A stretch of DNA of 5,586 nucleotides from CAVURW01 sp963743595 (GTDB lineage: Bacteria > Verrucomicrobiota > Verrucomicrobiia > Methylacidiphilales > UBA1321). Positions 5,417 to 5,586 of the stretch are shown piece after piece. The translations under genes were made by a program, and so were the position numbers. The notes under the pieces are model-generated. The model was given only the letters and a program-made list of their open reading frames with translations, made no database searches and was not told the origin of the DNA. Each line of letters starts with the position of its first letter. Positions within the stretch are counted from its first letter, which is position 1. Location of the stretch: NCBI GenBank assembly GCA_963743595.1, contig CAVURW010000127.1, positions 1-5,586 on the forward strand. The letters are read 5' to 3'.

Positions 5417-5586
5417 GACGCCACCTCCTCGCCGAGCGGACAGGCGTTCCTGAGGGAGGCCGTGGCGCGGACACGCTTGCAGAGTGGATCGGCCCAGATC
5501 GCCTCCCAGGGCCTGGTCAGGATGTTGCCGAGCGTCTTCTTCTGATGGACCCAGCTCTGGCACGGGAGGACTTCGCCGTCGGGCGC
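5413..5586 (-). CDS. Radical SAM protein, C-terminal SPASM region (partial)
   Basis: On the minus strand the window opens inside a frame of 57 codons that ends at the TGA at 5413-5415. It reads PDGEVLPCQSW, then TLGNILTRPWEAIW, ADPLCKRVR and NACPLGEEVAS at the end. The combination of PDGxVxPC, LGNI, PWxxIW and a nearby R is characteristic of the C-terminal SPASM region of radical SAM enzymes, which carries auxiliary iron-sulfur clusters and usually acts on peptides or proteins. The catalytic CxxxCxxC radical SAM motif would lie upstream, outside the window. Only three cysteines are seen (residues 9, 36 and 49 of the fragment), and the usual closing CxxC...C series is missing, so this is a reduced or variant SPASM domain. 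The next gene overlaps its stop as GTGA, implying coupled expression with the secreted protein. Confidence 0.72.
   Translation of the reverse strand, partial: APDGEVLPCQSWVHQKKTLGNILTRPWEAIWADPLCKRVRATASLRNACPLGEEVAS
5422..5429 (-). promoter_or_regulatory. Strong ribosome-binding site for the secreted-protein gene
   Basis: The minus strand reads AGGAGGTG here, a near-perfect anti-16S complement, with seven bases between GGAGG and the GTG at 5414-5416. It lies inside the last codons of the SPASM gene and decides the start codon of the secreted protein, removing about 49 non-native residues from the longest open frame. None of the genes left of the junction has such a site. Confidence 0.7.

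Noticed and set aside
3711..5474. A single 587-residue GH28 fusion protein read from an ATG at 5474.
   Set aside because: The first 130 or so residues are Arg/Gly/Pro/His-rich and resemble no domain. They are an off-frame reading of the GC-rich SPASM and secreted-protein genes, which have a good ribosome-binding site, a signal peptide and motifs in their own frames.
5417..5563. An N-terminal extension of the secreted protein starting at the ATG at 5563.
   Set aside because: This stretch lies over the SPASM coding sequence in another frame. The GTG at 5416 has the AGGAGGTG site and starts a typical signal peptide.

Overview
The window looks like a piece of an environmental bacterial genome or metagenome contig. 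From about 1 to 5060 the DNA has moderate GC (31 of 60 bases in 4681-4740), mixed codon use and genes with almost no Shine-Dalgarno sequences. It encodes a sugar-nucleotide epimerase, a response regulator, two GYF-like/RDD membrane proteins and a GH28-type beta-helix glycosidase. This mixture fits a Verrucomicrobiota-like bacterium, but that is an inference from gene content, not a proof.

Layout, left to right: (i) 1-120, minus strand, the first 40 residues of an NAD-dependent epimerase/dehydratase running off the left edge; (ii) 121-414, an AT-rich divergent intergenic region; (iii) 415-1878, plus strand, a REC-PAS-degenerate GGDEF response regulator; (iv) 1929-2840 and 2843-3682, plus strand, two tandem paralogous membrane proteins, each an N-terminal GYF-like domain, a Pro/Gln/Ser-rich linker and an RDD membrane domain, 2 bases apart; (v) 3683-3710, a short convergent gap with a weak hairpin; (vi) 3711 to about 5072, minus strand, a GH28-family protein that lacks its start codon and signal peptide; (vii) about 5075-5586, minus strand, a very GC-rich block (42 of 60 bases in 5461-5520) with strong Shine-Dalgarno use. 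This block holds the C-terminus of a radical SAM/SPASM protein and, overlapping its stop codon, the N-terminal part of a small secreted protein.

The most important structural observation is the boundary near 5050-5076. The GH28 gene loses its 5' end and the secreted-protein gene loses its 3' end at the same point, in different reading frames, and GC content, codon use and ribosome-binding style all change there. This is best explained by a chimeric assembly join or a recent recombination. The continuous 587-codon open frame that crosses it is not a real fusion protein.

The response regulator and the two RDD proteins may form one transcription unit (gaps of 50 and 2 bases). Together they suggest a signalling module: a receiver-controlled, probably non-catalytic c-di-GMP-type domain next to two membrane proteins with cytosolic adaptor-like heads. 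The most novel content is the truncated SPASM/secreted-protein pair at the right edge and the tandem GYF-like/RDD pair. No tRNA, rRNA, CRISPR array or insertion sequence was seen.
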